Numbered from the stretch's first letter, positions 34,865-43,587 are shown. The stretch is DNA of 64,000 bases from Oscillospiraceae bacterium (GCA_017472735.1 JAFUOD010000007.1:310001-374000), one strand, 5' to 3'. Notes: a model not told the origin generated them from the letters alone. Numbers and translations: made by a program.

Positions 34865-34893
34865 ATTATACTACACTTTGGCACTGTTTGCAA
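34865..34893 (-). promoter_or_regulatory. Sigma-A promoter of the recD2-comF-mreB unit
   Basis: TTGCAA (34888-34893), 17-bp spacer, TATAAT (34865-34870) on the minus strand, overlapping the gap just after the preceding small gene. Confidence 0.85.
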
Positions 34894-34897
34894 GGAA

Positions 34898-35068
34898 TTA
34901 CTTGTGGTTTGCGTCAACCTCTTTTTTGGCAAGCATAACGCTTTCGTCATATTTACTGTAAACGTTTCCGTCCTCGGCTGTATAGTTGTCTACAAGGGTG
35001 TTAGTTTTAAACTCGGGAATTATCTTTTCCTTCGGTCTGTATATCTTTACTTCTTCAATTTTTTTCAT
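34898..35068 (-). CDS. Small soluble protein of unknown function
   Basis: 56 residues from MKKIEEVKIYRPKEK, with GAAAGGCG about 10 bases before the ATG. The protein is Lys/Glu-rich with no membrane segment and no motif I recognise (VDNYTAEDGNVYSKYDES in the middle). It is not in the same transcript as recD2, because a promoter follows it. Confidence 0.55.
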   Translation of the reverse strand: MKKIEEVKIYRPKEKIIPEFKTNTLVDNYTAEDGNVYSKYDESVMLAKKEVDANHK

Positions 35069-35147
35069 AAAAACTTCGCCTTTCATATTTGATAATATAT
35101 TTTTTGCAGGCTAGTGTGATATATTCGTGAAATTTGGCTTGTAAATG

Positions 35148-35176
35148 TTGTTTTGACGCTTAAAATGTTGTATAAT
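35148..35176 (+). promoter_or_regulatory. Promoter of the 35.2-kb membrane protein
   Basis: TTGTTT (35148-35153), 17-bp spacer, TATAAT (35171-35176), 35 bases before the ATG. Confidence 0.65.
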
Positions 35177-35210
35177 AATGAAATAAAAAATATATGCGAA
35201 AGGCTAAGTT

Positions 35211-35792
35211 ATGAAAAAGACATCTATTTTAATTAAATCGACACTTTGGTTGTTTGTTTGCTGGCTTGCAAGCTTTGTTATTGTAATGTTCTTCCCGATG
35301 TGCTACCAAAACTTCGGCAACATTATGTGCTTTGTTTTCGGCTTTTGCTCGATAGGCGCTTGCGTATGTTTATATGCCGACTATGCCCATAAGCTGGGCG
35401 GAAAGATGAGACTTTCGACAGACAGCGAAGAAACCATTAAAAAGCAGCAGCACTTTGGTTTATTTGCAGGCATAGCGCCTACTGCAATTAACTATATATA
35501 CGTTATTATTCTTTATTTATCGAAGTTTGGGATTGTGCCGTTTGACTTCTTCCCGTGGTACAAGACCTTGACATTCTACTTTATGCCTTTGACCTATTTG
35601 TTTGCACCTAACGAGGCTGTATACATCGACGGCAGAGTGACAGCTCAGAGCATACCCGCTGCAGAGCTTTCGGCTGTTGCGATGATAATTATAACGGTTT
35701 TACCTCTTATTTTTATTGCAACAACGTGGGCGGCTTATTATTTGGGTTATAACCACATTAGCTTAAAAGAAAAAATTGTTTACCGCAGATAA
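35211..35792 (+). CDS. Four-helix membrane protein of unknown function
   Basis: 193 residues with about four membrane segments (LWLFVCWLASFVIVMFF; IMCFVFGFCSIGACVCL; FAGIAPTAINYIYVIIL; AVAMIIITVLPLIFIATTWAAYYLG). A loop reads YADYAHKLGGKMRLS after the second helix. It precedes cwlD and radA on the same strand. I do not recognise the family, but the layout resembles the protein at 42167-42712. Confidence 0.7.
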   Translation: MKKTSILIKSTLWLFVCWLASFVIVMFFPMCYQNFGNIMCFVFGFCSIGACVCLYADYAHKLGGKMRLSTDSEETIKKQQHFGLFAGIAPTAINYIYVIILYLSKFGIVPFDFFPWYKTLTFYFMPLTYLFAPNEAVYIDGRVTAQSIPAAELSAVAMIIITVLPLIFIATTWAAYYLGYNHISLKEKIVYRR

Positions 35793-35859
35793 TTGAAGTA
35801 ATAAAGCATGGGACTGCCTCATAAGTTTGTACAAAACGACTATGGAGGTATGTTTAAAT

Positions 35860-36594
35860 ATGCTTAAAAAACTGTGGGTAAACAGGGTTGGAATTGTTGT
35901 TGTGCTTTTGTGCGCTTATCTTTTGGTGTTTGGCTTTGTTAAAACCTATGATATGCCCGAGGCTGTTGTGCCTGTTGTTGCCGGCGCAAACACACAACCG
36001 GTTATAATTTTAGATGCAGGTCACGGCGGAATTGACAGCGGCTGCGTTAGCGTTAACGGCGAAGAGGAAAAGAACATTAACCTTAGTATCCTGTTAAAAG
36101 TGAGAGAAATGTGCAAAGCCGCAGGGTTTGAGGTCGTTGTGACAAGGGATACGGACAAATCTATCCATGATACCTCGGTAACAGGGCTTGGAAACCAGAA
36201 AAAATCGGACATGGAGAACAGACTTAAGATAATCAATTCTTATGAGAATGCCGTGTTTGTATCTATCCATCAAAACCAGTTTACCGACCCGCAGTATTAC
36301 GGCGCGCAGATGTTTTACTCTCGTGAGAGTGAAGAGGGTGCAAAGCTTGCAGGCATTATGCAAAGCTCGTTTGTTAACTTTTTGCAGCCCGAAAACACTC
36401 GTGAAACAAAGCCTGTAGGTAACGAGCTTTATTTAATTCACTTTGCAAACTGCCCGAGCGTGATGGTTGAGTGCGGATTTTTATCGAACCCTGAGGAAGC
36501 GGCTCTTTTAGAATCTGATGAATACCAGTCGAAGGTTGCTTTTACTATTTTTGCAGGCATATGCGAATATGTATACCCTGCAAGTGACATTTAA
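35860..36594 (+). CDS. cwlD: CwlD-type N-acetylmuramoyl-L-alanine amidase
   Basis: About 244 residues: an N-terminal membrane/signal segment (VGIVVVLLCAYLLVFGF) and an amidase_3 domain. Zinc ligands and catalysis: His in VIILDAGHGGIDSG, Glu in GEEEKNINL, His in FVSIHQNQ, and Glu in MVECGFLSNPEE. CwlD removes the peptide from muramic acid as the first step to muramic-delta-lactam in spore cortex. A PdaA-like deacetylase for the second step is at 51903-52883. The start was placed at the ATG after GGAGG; a TTG 33 bases upstream is also open. 25 bases separate it from radA. Confidence 0.88.
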   Translation: MLKKLWVNRVGIVVVLLCAYLLVFGFVKTYDMPEAVVPVVAGANTQPVIILDAGHGGIDSGCVSVNGEEEKNINLSILLKVREMCKAAGFEVVVTRDTDKSIHDTSVTGLGNQKKSDMENRLKIINSYENAVFVSIHQNQFTDPQYYGAQMFYSRESEEGAKLAGIMQSSFVNFLQPENTRETKPVGNELYLIHFANCPSVMVECGFLSNPEEAALLESDEYQSKVAFTIFAGICEYVYPASDI

Positions 36595-36619
36595 TTAATT
36601 GAAAGGACGTTTAAAAACA

Positions 36620-37990
36620 ATGCCCAAAGCAAAAAGCGTTTATGTGTGCCGCGAGTGCGGTTTCGAATCTCCTAAGTGGAACGGCAAATGCCCTAACTGC
36701 GGCAGCTGGAACTCCTTAGAAGAGACCGAGGTTATACCCAAAACCAAGGCAACTATCGGGGTAACGAAATCGGGCGGAGTGGATTTGAGCGAAAAGATCG
36801 TAAGCCTTAGCGATGCTGAAACCTCGATTAATGAAGTGAGATATAAAACCGGTCTTGGTGAGCTTGACAGGGTTTTGGGCGGCGGCTTGGTTAAAGGCTC
36901 GCTGGTGCTTTTGGGCGGTGAGCCCGGAATCGGAAAATCTACCCTTTTGCTTCAGATATGCGAGTATTTGGGCGATGATCACACGATTTTGTATGTTTCG
37001 GGTGAAGAATCAATAAGACAGATAAAGCTAAGAGCGCAACGACTTGGCGTTATGAGCGAAAACCTCTATCTTTTGGCTGAGTCGGATGCGACATCTATTT
37101 GCGAAACGGTATCTGTGAATAAGCCCGACATTGTTATTATCGACTCGATTCAGACAATGTCGATAAGAGATATCAACTCGACACCGGGGTCTATTACACA
37201 GGTGAGAGAGTGCACAAACCTGTTTATGCGAACAGCAAAAAGTGAGGAGATCCCCTTCTTCATCGTGGGACACGTCAACAAGGACGGCGCTATTGCAGGC
37301 CCTAAGGTTATGGAACACATTGTTGACGCCGTTTTATATTTTGAGGGCGACAGAAATCTTACATACCGCATTTTAAGGGCAGTTAAGAACCGTTTTGGCT
37401 CGACTAACGAGATCGGCGTGTTTGAAATGTGCGAGTCGGGACTTGAGCAGGTTGAAAACCCATCGGCAATGCTGTTATCGGGCAGACCCGAGGGGGTTTC
37501 GGGTTGTTGCGTTGCCTGCACCATGGAAGGCTCGCGCCCTATTTTGGCAGAGGTGCAGGGGTTGGTATCGAAGTCGGGAGCCTCGAACCCGAGAAGAGTT
37601 TCTACGGGCTTTGATTTTAACCGCGTGTGGATGATTTTAGCGGTGCTTGAAAAGCGGATGGGATTCTATTTTGGTACATTGGATGTATATGTCAACATTA
37701 TTGGCGGACTTAGAATTACCGAGCCTGCTGCTGATTTGCCTGTTGCAATGGCGCTGTATTCTTCGCTTACAGACAAGCCGATTGACGGCAAGGTCATTGC
37801 TTTTGGCGAGATCGGCTTGGGCGGCGAGATAAGAAGCGTTTCGCACCTTGAACAACGAATTGCCGAGGCAAGACGGTTAAAGTTTGAAAAATGCATCGTG
37901 CCTAAGCACTCGCTTAAAAACATTCGCCTGCCCGATGATATTGAGGTTGTTGGTGTAAGCAATCTTAAAGAGGCGTTTAAGGCGATATAA
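36620..37990 (+). CDS. radA: DNA repair protein RadA
   Basis: 456 residues. An N-terminal C4 zinc finger (VCRECGFESPKWNGKCPNCGSW) is followed by a RecA-like core (LLGGEPGIGKSTLLLQI; IDSIQTM), the RadA-specific KNRFGSTNEIGVFEM motif, and a Lon-protease-like C-terminal domain (DLPVAMALYSSL). RadA drives branch migration during recombination. GAAAGGACG precedes the ATG. Confidence 0.98.
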   Translation: MPKAKSVYVCRECGFESPKWNGKCPNCGSWNSLEETEVIPKTKATIGVTKSGGVDLSEKIVSLSDAETSINEVRYKTGLGELDRVLGGGLVKGSLVLLGGEPGIGKSTLLLQICEYLGDDHTILYVSGEESIRQIKLRAQRLGVMSENLYLLAESDATSICETVSVNKPDIVIIDSIQTMSIRDINSTPGSITQVRECTNLFMRTAKSEEIPFFIVGHVNKDGAIAGPKVMEHIVDAVLYFEGDRNLTYRILRAVKNRFGSTNEIGVFEMCESGLEQVENPSAMLLSGRPEGVSGCCVACTMEGSRPILAEVQGLVSKSGASNPRRVSTGFDFNRVWMILAVLEKRMGFYFGTLDVYVNIIGGLRITEPAADLPVAMALYSSLTDKPIDGKVIAFGEIGLGGEIRSVSHLEQRIAEARRLKFEKCIVPKHSLKNIRLPDDIEVVGVSNLKEAFKAI

Positions 37991-37991
37991 C

Positions 37992-38024
37992 AAAAACCGA
38001 CAGTTAAACAACTGTCGGTTTTTT
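37992..38024. terminator. Bidirectional terminator between radA and clpC
   Basis: AACCGACAGTT and AACTGTCGGTT form an 11-bp perfect stem around a 4-base loop, with A-run before and T-run after, so it works in both directions. Its right arm lies inside the last codons and stop of clpC. Confidence 0.92.
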
Positions 38025-40355
38025 GTTGTTAAGTGCCGTTAAAATAAGCTTTGAATTATCGGCACAAACATATATCTCACTGCCTGATGAATCGATCAGA
38101 ATATCACTTAAGGGTGATTCTATTTCCTCGGAAATGACACGCAATATTTCACGGGCACCGAAGCGCTTGTAATCACATTTTGATACAATATGCTCGGCTA
38201 CATTGTCTGCAAACGTAGCGGCAGTTCCATGAACAGACAAACGCTGTGAGATTTCGTTAATGCGTGAAAGAGCGATTTGTTTGCAGGTCTCATAAGATAA
38301 GGGTGAGAAGTTACAAACGCTGTCAAGACGGTTCATAAGCTCGGGAGTAAAAATCTTGGCTAAACCCTCACGCACAGAGGAATCGGAAGAAGAACGCTCG
38401 AAGCCGACATTGCTTGTTTTTGAGACAACTGCGTTTGTTGTGAAAATAATTATAGTGTTTTTAAAAGATACACGCCTGCCGGTTGAGTCGGTGATGAAAC
38501 CGTTGTCGAGGATTTGAAGCATGAGGGCGGCAACCTCTCGGTCGGCTTTCTCAAACTCGTCGAACAAAACGATGCTAAAGGGTTTACGCTTTACCTTTTC
38601 GGTTAATTCTCCTCCTGTGCCAAAGCCTACATATCCGGGCGGTGAGCCGATAAGCCTTGAAACACTGTGGTGTTCTGAAAACTCGGTCATGTCAAATCGG
38701 ATAAGACTTTCACTGTCACCGAAAACCGCCTCGGCCAAAGCTTTGGCAAGCTCGGTTTTACCAACTCCGGTGGGACCCGAGAACATTAATGCACATATTG
38801 GTTTTGAAGAGCTTCGCAGGCATGAATCGCTTCGCTTTAGTGCAAGCACCAATGAGTTTATGGCTTGCGGCTGGCCCAAGATTCTTGATGAAAGAACTTC
38901 GCTGATCTGCGATGCTTTTTTAGCCAGGTTATCAAGCTTTGGCACAGAGCTTTGTAAAGCTATAACACTTTCCACATCGTTTTGAGTTACCAACGGATAG
39001 GATTTCTCGCTTGATATGCGGCTGGATAATGCCTCGAAATAGGCTTCTTTCGAGACTTTTCCCTGAACATAATCGTTAAAAATTTCTGTAAGGTCAGGCT
39101 CGGAGGAGCTTTCATTCGTAAAGTGATTTATCTTTACATTAGTACAAGCTTCATCTATTACGTCAATTGCCTTATCGGGCAGATATCTTTCAGTAATATA
39201 ACGATTACTTAATGCTACTGCGGCTTTAATCGCCTCATCTGTTATTTTAACACCGTGGTGAAGCTCGTATTTCGGCTTTAAGTTTAAAAGCATTTGAGTG
39301 GCGGTTTCGACAGACGGTTCGTCTAAACGAATCAAGCTGAATCGGCGCTCTAATGCCTTGTCTTTTTCAATAAACTTGGTATATTCATCAAAGGTGGTAG
39401 CTCCTATTACTCGAAGCTCACCTCGTGCAAGCATGGGCTTTAAAATATTTGCGGCGTCAATTGCGCCCTCGGCGGCACCGGCGCCAATAAGTGTATGAAG
39501 CTCATCAATAAAGAGGATTATGTTATTTGACGACGCAGCATCGTCAATGCAGTTTTTTAAGCGTTCTTCAAAATCTCCTCGATATTTTGCTCCTGCCAAA
39601 AGCTGTGTAAGGCTTAAATTATATATCTGTGTGTTTTTAAGAGGGGTCGGGACATCGCCATTTGCGATTTTGGTTGCAAGCGACTCAACAAGTGCGGTTT
39701 TGCCCACCCCTGCCTCACCGACAATGCAGGGGTTGTTTTTTGTGCGGCGAAGCAAAATGCTCTCTAGGCGGATAAGCTCTTGCTCACGGGCTACGCACGG
39801 ATCGAATCCGACCTCTTTTGCGCGTTGAGTCATATCTGTTGAATATTTTTCAAGAGTATTGAGTCGACGTTTTTTAGTGGTCTGACTGCTCATAGCACTG
39901 CTTTTTTCAACTGCATCGGTACAGCTTGCAAAAAGCGATGAAATGTTGCAGTCCAAATCATAAAGAATGCCCTTTGCAGTTGAATTCTGCTGGTTGACGA
40001 TGGCACACAGGAGGTGCTCTGTTCCTACCTTTGTTTTGGAAATATCCTGAGCTGTTTTTTGTGCTAAACTTATGCACCGTCTGGCGCAAGGTGTGAGCAT
40101 CGTTCCGTCGGTATAAGTGCGCTCACCTAAGCCTACAAGCTCCTCAATTCGCTTTTTCACATCGTCATCATGTATACCGAAGCGATTTAAAAGCACAGCC
40201 GCCGCACTGTCGCTGATTTTTAAGAGCCCTAACAAAAGATGTTCTGTGCCGACGTAAGTATGACCCATTGAGCCTGATATCGTTATCGCTTTGCTTATGG
40301 CCTCTAAAGCATTTTGTGTAAAATTGTCGCCGTATATCTCGATGAAATCCTTCAT
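38004..40355 (-). CDS. clpC: ClpC-type AAA+ unfoldase with a shortened middle domain
   Basis: 783 residues. Two Clp N-repeats ([29 protein letters not shown]) precede AAA-1 ([32 protein letters not shown]) and AAA-2 ([38 protein letters not shown]). The region between the two AAA domains is only about 45 residues ([20 protein letters not shown] and onward) and I do not see the UVR-type motif of Bacillus ClpC. ClpC partners with ClpP. No ctsR, mcsA or mcsB is adjacent. A CtsR-like repeat lies just upstream. Confidence 0.9.
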   Translation of the reverse strand: MKDFIEIYGDNFTQNALEAISKAITISGSMGHTYVGTEHLLLGLLKISDSAAAVLLNRFGIHDDDVKKRIEELVGLGERTYTDGTMLTPCARRCISLAQKTAQDISKTKVGTEHLLCAIVNQQNSTAKGILYDLDCNISSLFASCTDAVEKSSAMSSQTTKKRRLNTLEKYSTDMTQRAKEVGFDPCVAREQELIRLESILLRRTKNNPCIVGEAGVGKTALVESLATKIANGDVPTPLKNTQIYNLSLTQLLAGAKYRGDFEERLKNCIDDAASSNNIILFIDELHTLIGAGAAEGAIDAANILKPMLARGELRVIGATTFDEYTKFIEKDKALERRFSLIRLDEPSVETATQMLLNLKPKYELHHGVKITDEAIKAAVALSNRYITERYLPDKAIDVIDEACTNVKINHFTNESSSEPDLTEIFNDYVQGKVSKEAYFEALSSRISSEKSYPLVTQNDVESVIALQSSVPKLDNLAKKASQISEVLSSRILGQPQAINSLVLALKRSDSCLRSSSKPICALMFSGPTGVGKTELAKALAEAVFGDSESLIRFDMTEFSEHHSVSRLIGSPPGYVGFGTGGELTEKVKRKPFSIVLFDEFEKADREVAALMLQILDNGFITDSTGRRVSFKNTIIIFTTNAVVSKTSNVGFERSSSDSSVREGLAKIFTPELMNRLDSVCNFSPLSYETCKQIALSRINEISQRLSVHGTAATFADNVAEHIVSKCDYKRFGAREILRVISEEIESPLSDILIDSSGSEIYVCADNSKLILTALNNKKPTVV

Positions 40356-40381
40356 ATATCAATCATCCTTTCGGGGTTATT

Positions 40382-40399
40382 TTTGACAGGTTTTTGACC
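40382..40399 (-). promoter_or_regulatory. Possible CtsR-like operator before clpC
   Basis: On the minus strand GGTCAAA-AACC-TGTCAAA is a direct heptad repeat about 27 bases before the clpC start. The established CtsR consensus is RGTCAAAnAnRGTCAAA with a 3-base gap; here the gap is 4, so binding is uncertain. Confidence 0.45.
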
Positions 40400-40536
40400 C
40401 GATAATCAATGCCGCTTAATATTCTATGCGAACCCTCGGCTTGGCTAAGAACATAATAATGAATATAAATTAAAGTATGTTAACAGCGAATGAATTTTTA
40501 CTGCAGTAAATTATTGTAACACATTTTTTGCATTTT

Positions 40537-40554
40537 CATAAACTGTACTATAAA
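40537..40554 (+). promoter_or_regulatory. Candidate promoter region of the Cys/Asn-rich gene
   Basis: Two overlapping possibilities are visible: CATAAACTG (40537-40545) resembling sigma-E/K -10 elements, and TATAAA (40549-40554) with a TTGCAT 15 bases upstream. Neither is strong. Confidence 0.3.
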
Positions 40555-40595
40555 GCTTAAAATGCTTTAAAACTTACACAAAAGGAGACAGATTT

Positions 40596-40766
40596 ATGAA
40601 CGGTTCATGTTTTGGCGGAGGCTGCTGGTGGATTATTATTTTGATTCTCATTCTCCTCTGCTGCTGCAATAACGGTAATAGCTGCAATAACAATGGCAAC
40701 AACTGCTGCTGTTGCTGCAACAACAACTCTAACAACTGCTGCTGCGATAATAATAGCTGCTGCTAA
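40596..40766 (+). CDS. Cys/Asn-rich 56-residue hydrophobic-head micro-protein
   Basis: A short frame with a good ribosome site (AAAGGAG, 8-base gap) and its own terminator. It starts MNGSCFGGGCWW, runs through a hydrophobic segment IIILILILL (residues 13-21), then a tail built almost only from Cys and Asn (CCCNNGNSC, NNNGNNCCCCC, ending CCDNNSCC). It has 16 Cys and 16 Asn in 56 residues. The Gly-rich head plus hydrophobic stretch recalls tiny YjcZ-type sporulation proteins, but the Cys clusters do not. Metal binding, disulfide cross-linking of a coat, or lipid modification are all guesses. Confidence 0.72.
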   Translation: MNGSCFGGGCWWIIILILILLCCCNNGNSCNNNGNNCCCCCNNNSNNCCCDNNSCC

Positions 40767-40781
40767 TTATTAAAAATAAAG

Positions 40782-40810
40782 AGGCGCCCTTTAAAACAGG
40801 GTGCCTTTTT
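40782..40810 (+). terminator. Terminator of the Cys/Asn-rich gene
   Basis: AGGCGCCCT and AGGGTGCCT pair (one G-T) around a 7-base loop, followed by TTTTT. Confidence 0.88.
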
Positions 40811-40822
40811 ACATATAAATGC

Positions 40823-40851
40823 TTGATTACAATAATAAAATGTGGTAAAAT
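40823..40851 (+). promoter_or_regulatory. Sigma-A promoter of the GH10 xylanase
   Basis: TTGATT (40823-40828), 17-bp spacer, TAAAAT (40846-40851), 31 bases before the ATG. Confidence 0.82.
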
Positions 40852-40881
40852 GATAAAAAACATTTTTTATTGAGGTACACT

Positions 40882-42129
40882 ATGAATATCAAAAAAGTTT
40901 TAACGCTGATTGTTGCTTTTGCATTGTGCATAACACTTTTGACTGCTTGCGACAATGAGGAAGAAAGACAACGAGTTGCATATGCTTACGGATTAGAGGA
41001 CAGCCCTTATGATTTGACTGAAGCTTTGACGACAGACAGTTTAAAGGAACTGTGTGCTGATTACTTTATGCTTGGTGTTGGGCTTACCGGTAACGCAACC
41101 AGCACAGGCGCAGTTAATTCACTTGAATATATGACTGTTGCTAAATATCATTTTAACAGCGTTACGTTAACAAACCTTATGAAGCCTACATTTATTTTGG
41201 ACAAAGACGGTTGCGTTAAGTATGCCGAAAAAGGCAAGGAAGAAGCTGTAGCTGTTCAGTTTTCATCGGTTGACCCTACTCTTCAGTGGTGCTTGGATAA
41301 CGGTGTTCAGATGAGAGGACACACATTGGTATGGCACGCACAAACACCCGACTGGTTCTTTAGAGTTGGATATGACAGCGAAGCAGATTATGTTGATTAT
41401 GACACCATGTTAGCAAGACTTGACAGTTATATCGAACAGGTGCTTACATATATTCAGGATAAATATCCCGGTGTTATTTATGCTTGGGACGTTGTTAACG
41501 AAGCTGTTGACCCCGGAAGTGCCGCACCCGGAAGCTATTTTGCTTGCAGAACATGGCATGACGGCGGTGCAAACGGCTGGTATAAGACCTTGGGTGAAGA
41601 TTATGTTGAGCTTGCTTTTAAGAGCGCAAGAAAATATGCCGACGAGGACGTTAAGCTCTTCTATAACGACTTTAACACCTTCCAGGGCGGTAAGCACGAA
41701 AATATTATTAACCTTTGCAAGCACTTAAACGAGCTTGGACTTATTGACGGCATTGGAATGCAGGGCTACTGGGGCATAGACTGGCCAAATGTAAATGACG
41801 TTGAAAATGCCATTAAAAACTTTGCAGAGCTTGGACTTGAGCTTCATGTAACAGAGCTTAGCATCGGCGTTGATAACCTTTCGGACAAGAATCTTGAGAT
41901 TCAGGCTAAGAAGTATGAAGAATATTTCAAGATGTTCCAGCGTTTGGACACGGCTGGCGGTGGGCCTGCTAACATAACCTCGGTTACATTGTTCGGTCTT
42001 CAAGACGGCTTTGTAATGTATAATAGTGACGATACTACAACGCGCTTGTTCGATACTAACTTTAAGCCCAAGCCATGCTTCTATCGAGTTCAGGAAGTCA
42101 TGGAAGATTTATATTATGTAGTAAAATAA
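40882..42129 (+). CDS. GH10 endo-1,4-beta-xylanase lipoprotein
   Basis: 415 residues. A type II signal peptide (lipobox LLTAC, Cys near residue 23) anchors it to the outer membrane face of the cell. GH10 motifs: MRGHTLVWHAQTPDWFF, the acid/base Glu in YAWDVVNEAVDP, DGIGMQGYWGID and the nucleophile Glu in LHVTELSIGVD. In the early substrate motif the usual ENxMK reads TNLMK, keeping Asn and Lys. No carbohydrate-binding module. GAGGT precedes the ATG. Likely cuts xylan at the cell surface; no transporter or other xylan genes are adjacent. Confidence 0.95.
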   Translation: MNIKKVLTLIVAFALCITLLTACDNEEERQRVAYAYGLEDSPYDLTEALTTDSLKELCADYFMLGVGLTGNATSTGAVNSLEYMTVAKYHFNSVTLTNLMKPTFILDKDGCVKYAEKGKEEAVAVQFSSVDPTLQWCLDNGVQMRGHTLVWHAQTPDWFFRVGYDSEADYVDYDTMLARLDSYIEQVLTYIQDKYPGVIYAWDVVNEAVDPGSAAPGSYFACRTWHDGGANGWYKTLGEDYVELAFKSARKYADEDVKLFYNDFNTFQGGKHENIINLCKHLNELGLIDGIGMQGYWGIDWPNVNDVENAIKNFAELGLELHVTELSIGVDNLSDKNLEIQAKKYEEYFKMFQRLDTAGGGPANITSVTLFGLQDGFVMYNSDDTTTRLFDTNFKPKPCFYRVQEVMEDLYYVVK

Positions 42130-42166
42130 ATCATTACAGTAATAATTCAAGGAGGTAGCAGGCTAT

Positions 42167-42712
42167 ATGAGAGATGAATATTCGAATGAAGACTCGTTAA
42201 GAACGATGCTTTATGGACTTGCAAGGTGCGGATTGTTCTTTTTGCTGAACATTTTTGCTGTTGTTATGGGACGATGGGTAATTTTGAGCGTTGTAAGCAC
42301 TCTTATTCCAAGATTACATTTATACAACAAGCCCGAGCTTGTAGCATTTATGGCATGGCTGATACCTGCATTCACGCTGATTGCATTGTTTGCCGATGAT
42401 GCAAAGCGCCACACAGCTTATGGCAGATATAATGTTGTAAACGTTTCTATCACCATGATTTTAACTGCTGCAGTTTACTATGCTCCGGTATTTGTTTTGG
42501 AATATTTAGAAGACCGAAATGCAATTGCGGCTTTGCGCTCGCTTTATTACACAAGCTCTTGGATGGAGATATTTACTGATAACATTCAGGTTTATGCTTT
42601 GATAGGTACAATCATTCAAGTGGTTTTGTGCATTGTTTCATACATAATTGCAAGAAAATATTACTTAAAGAAGTTTGAAAGCGGCGAGTATGAATATGAG
42701 TATGACAGATAA
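42167..42712 (+). CDS. Four-helix membrane protein of unknown function
   Basis: 181 residues with about four membrane segments (CGLFFLLNIFAVVMG; LVAFMAWLIPAFTLIALFA; VSITMILTAAVYYAPVFVL; YALIGTIIQVVLCIVSYIIA) and an acidic/aromatic tail (SGEYEYEYDR). AAGGAGG precedes the ATG by 12 bases. It follows the xylanase gene by 37 bases without a terminator in between, so both may be on one transcript. The loop LFADDAKRHTAYGR recalls that of the protein at 35211-35792. Confidence 0.72.
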   Translation: MRDEYSNEDSLRTMLYGLARCGLFFLLNIFAVVMGRWVILSVVSTLIPRLHLYNKPELVAFMAWLIPAFTLIALFADDAKRHTAYGRYNVVNVSITMILTAAVYYAPVFVLEYLEDRNAIAALRSLYYTSSWMEIFTDNIQVYALIGTIIQVVLCIVSYIIARKYYLKKFESGEYEYEYDR

Positions 42713-42721
42713 ATAAAAAAT

Positions 42722-42754
42722 AACCTGCAGGGTTTTAAAGCCTTGCAGGTTTTT
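42722..42754. terminator. Terminator between membrane protein and ATPase gene
   Basis: AACCTGCAGGG and CCTTGCAGGTT pair around TTTTAAAG with a T-run after and A-run before, so it can serve both convergent genes. Confidence 0.88.
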
Positions 42755-42757
42755 ATT

Positions 42758-43504
42758 TTAATAAAGTGCGTCGATCTCGACAAAGTCGAGTTTTGAAAGA
42801 ATCATGTTTATCGGTGAGAAAGTACCCTCGTTTAAAGTGACCTGTGATGAATTAAAATCTGAGCCGGAGCTTAACGGGAATTTGAGCGAAATAGCAAAGC
42901 CGCCGTTTTGCGAGGTTTCAAAAATGTAGCTTACGCCGAAGGTGTCACAGAACCTTTTTAAAACAGCGAAACCGCTGAAGCTGTCTTTATCATTTATATA
43001 CTCGGTCGCTTTTTGAACGCTCATGCCATATCCGTTATCGATAATCTGGAGCATAGCATCTCTTCCAAAAGGTTTAACAGAGATTTTTACCTCACCCTCT
43101 TCCCTGTCGATGTTAGCCAAAGAATTTACGAGAATGTTTAAAAAACAGACAGCAAATCGTTCAGGATCAACCTCGACATGAAGAGACAAAATTGAAGGCT
43201 CGAACAAAAGCTTGATTTTTGTTTTTCTCAGACGTGAACGGCAGGCGCTAACAATATCCTCAACAAATTCGTTAATATCAAACACCTTTGGGTTAACGTT
43301 GTTGTACTTGCCCATTTCAAGCATATTTATCGTTTCGGAAAGGACCTTGAAGCAGCAGGAAGTTTGACGCTTGAGAATATCAAGCTCGTCGTACATTTCT
43401 TTTTGCTCTAAATTAAAAGCAAATTGAGAAGAAAGCGCAATAGCTTCATACATATGTCTGCAAATGGCATTTACGGATTCCGGTTTTAAGCTGTATTTAT
43501 CCAT
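42758..43504 (-). CDS. Orphan histidine-kinase-type ATPase protein
   Basis: 248 residues from MDKYSLKPES, chosen for AAAGGAGG 10 bases before. The C-terminal half is a HATPase_c domain with the N box (FLNILVNSLANID) and G1 box (LQIIDNGYGM), then SGFAVLKRFCDTFG and a closing GGFAISLKFPL. The N-terminal half is helical (CRHMYEAIALSSQFAFNLE) and lacks the HE-x-R-P phospho-acceptor box; no membrane segment is seen. It could be a soluble phosphotransfer or anti-sigma-type protein. No response regulator is adjacent. Confidence 0.78.
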   Translation of the reverse strand: MDKYSLKPESVNAICRHMYEAIALSSQFAFNLEQKEMYDELDILKRQTSCCFKVLSETINMLEMGKYNNVNPKVFDINEFVEDIVSACRSRLRKTKIKLLFEPSILSLHVEVDPERFAVCFLNILVNSLANIDREEGEVKISVKPFGRDAMLQIIDNGYGMSVQKATEYINDKDSFSGFAVLKRFCDTFGVSYIFETSQNGGFAISLKFPLSSGSDFNSSQVTLNEGTFSPINMILSKLDFVEIDALY

Positions 43505-43558
43505 GTTAAAGGCGCCTCCTTTCACAATTTAAAAATAAGACTGAATAATCTGAATATG

Positions 43559-43587
43559 ATTATATCATTATGATTTGAAATAGTAAA
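43559..43587 (-). promoter_or_regulatory. Promoter of the orphan ATPase gene
   Basis: TTTACT (43582-43587), 17-bp spacer, TATAAT (43559-43564) on the minus strand. Confidence 0.75.
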
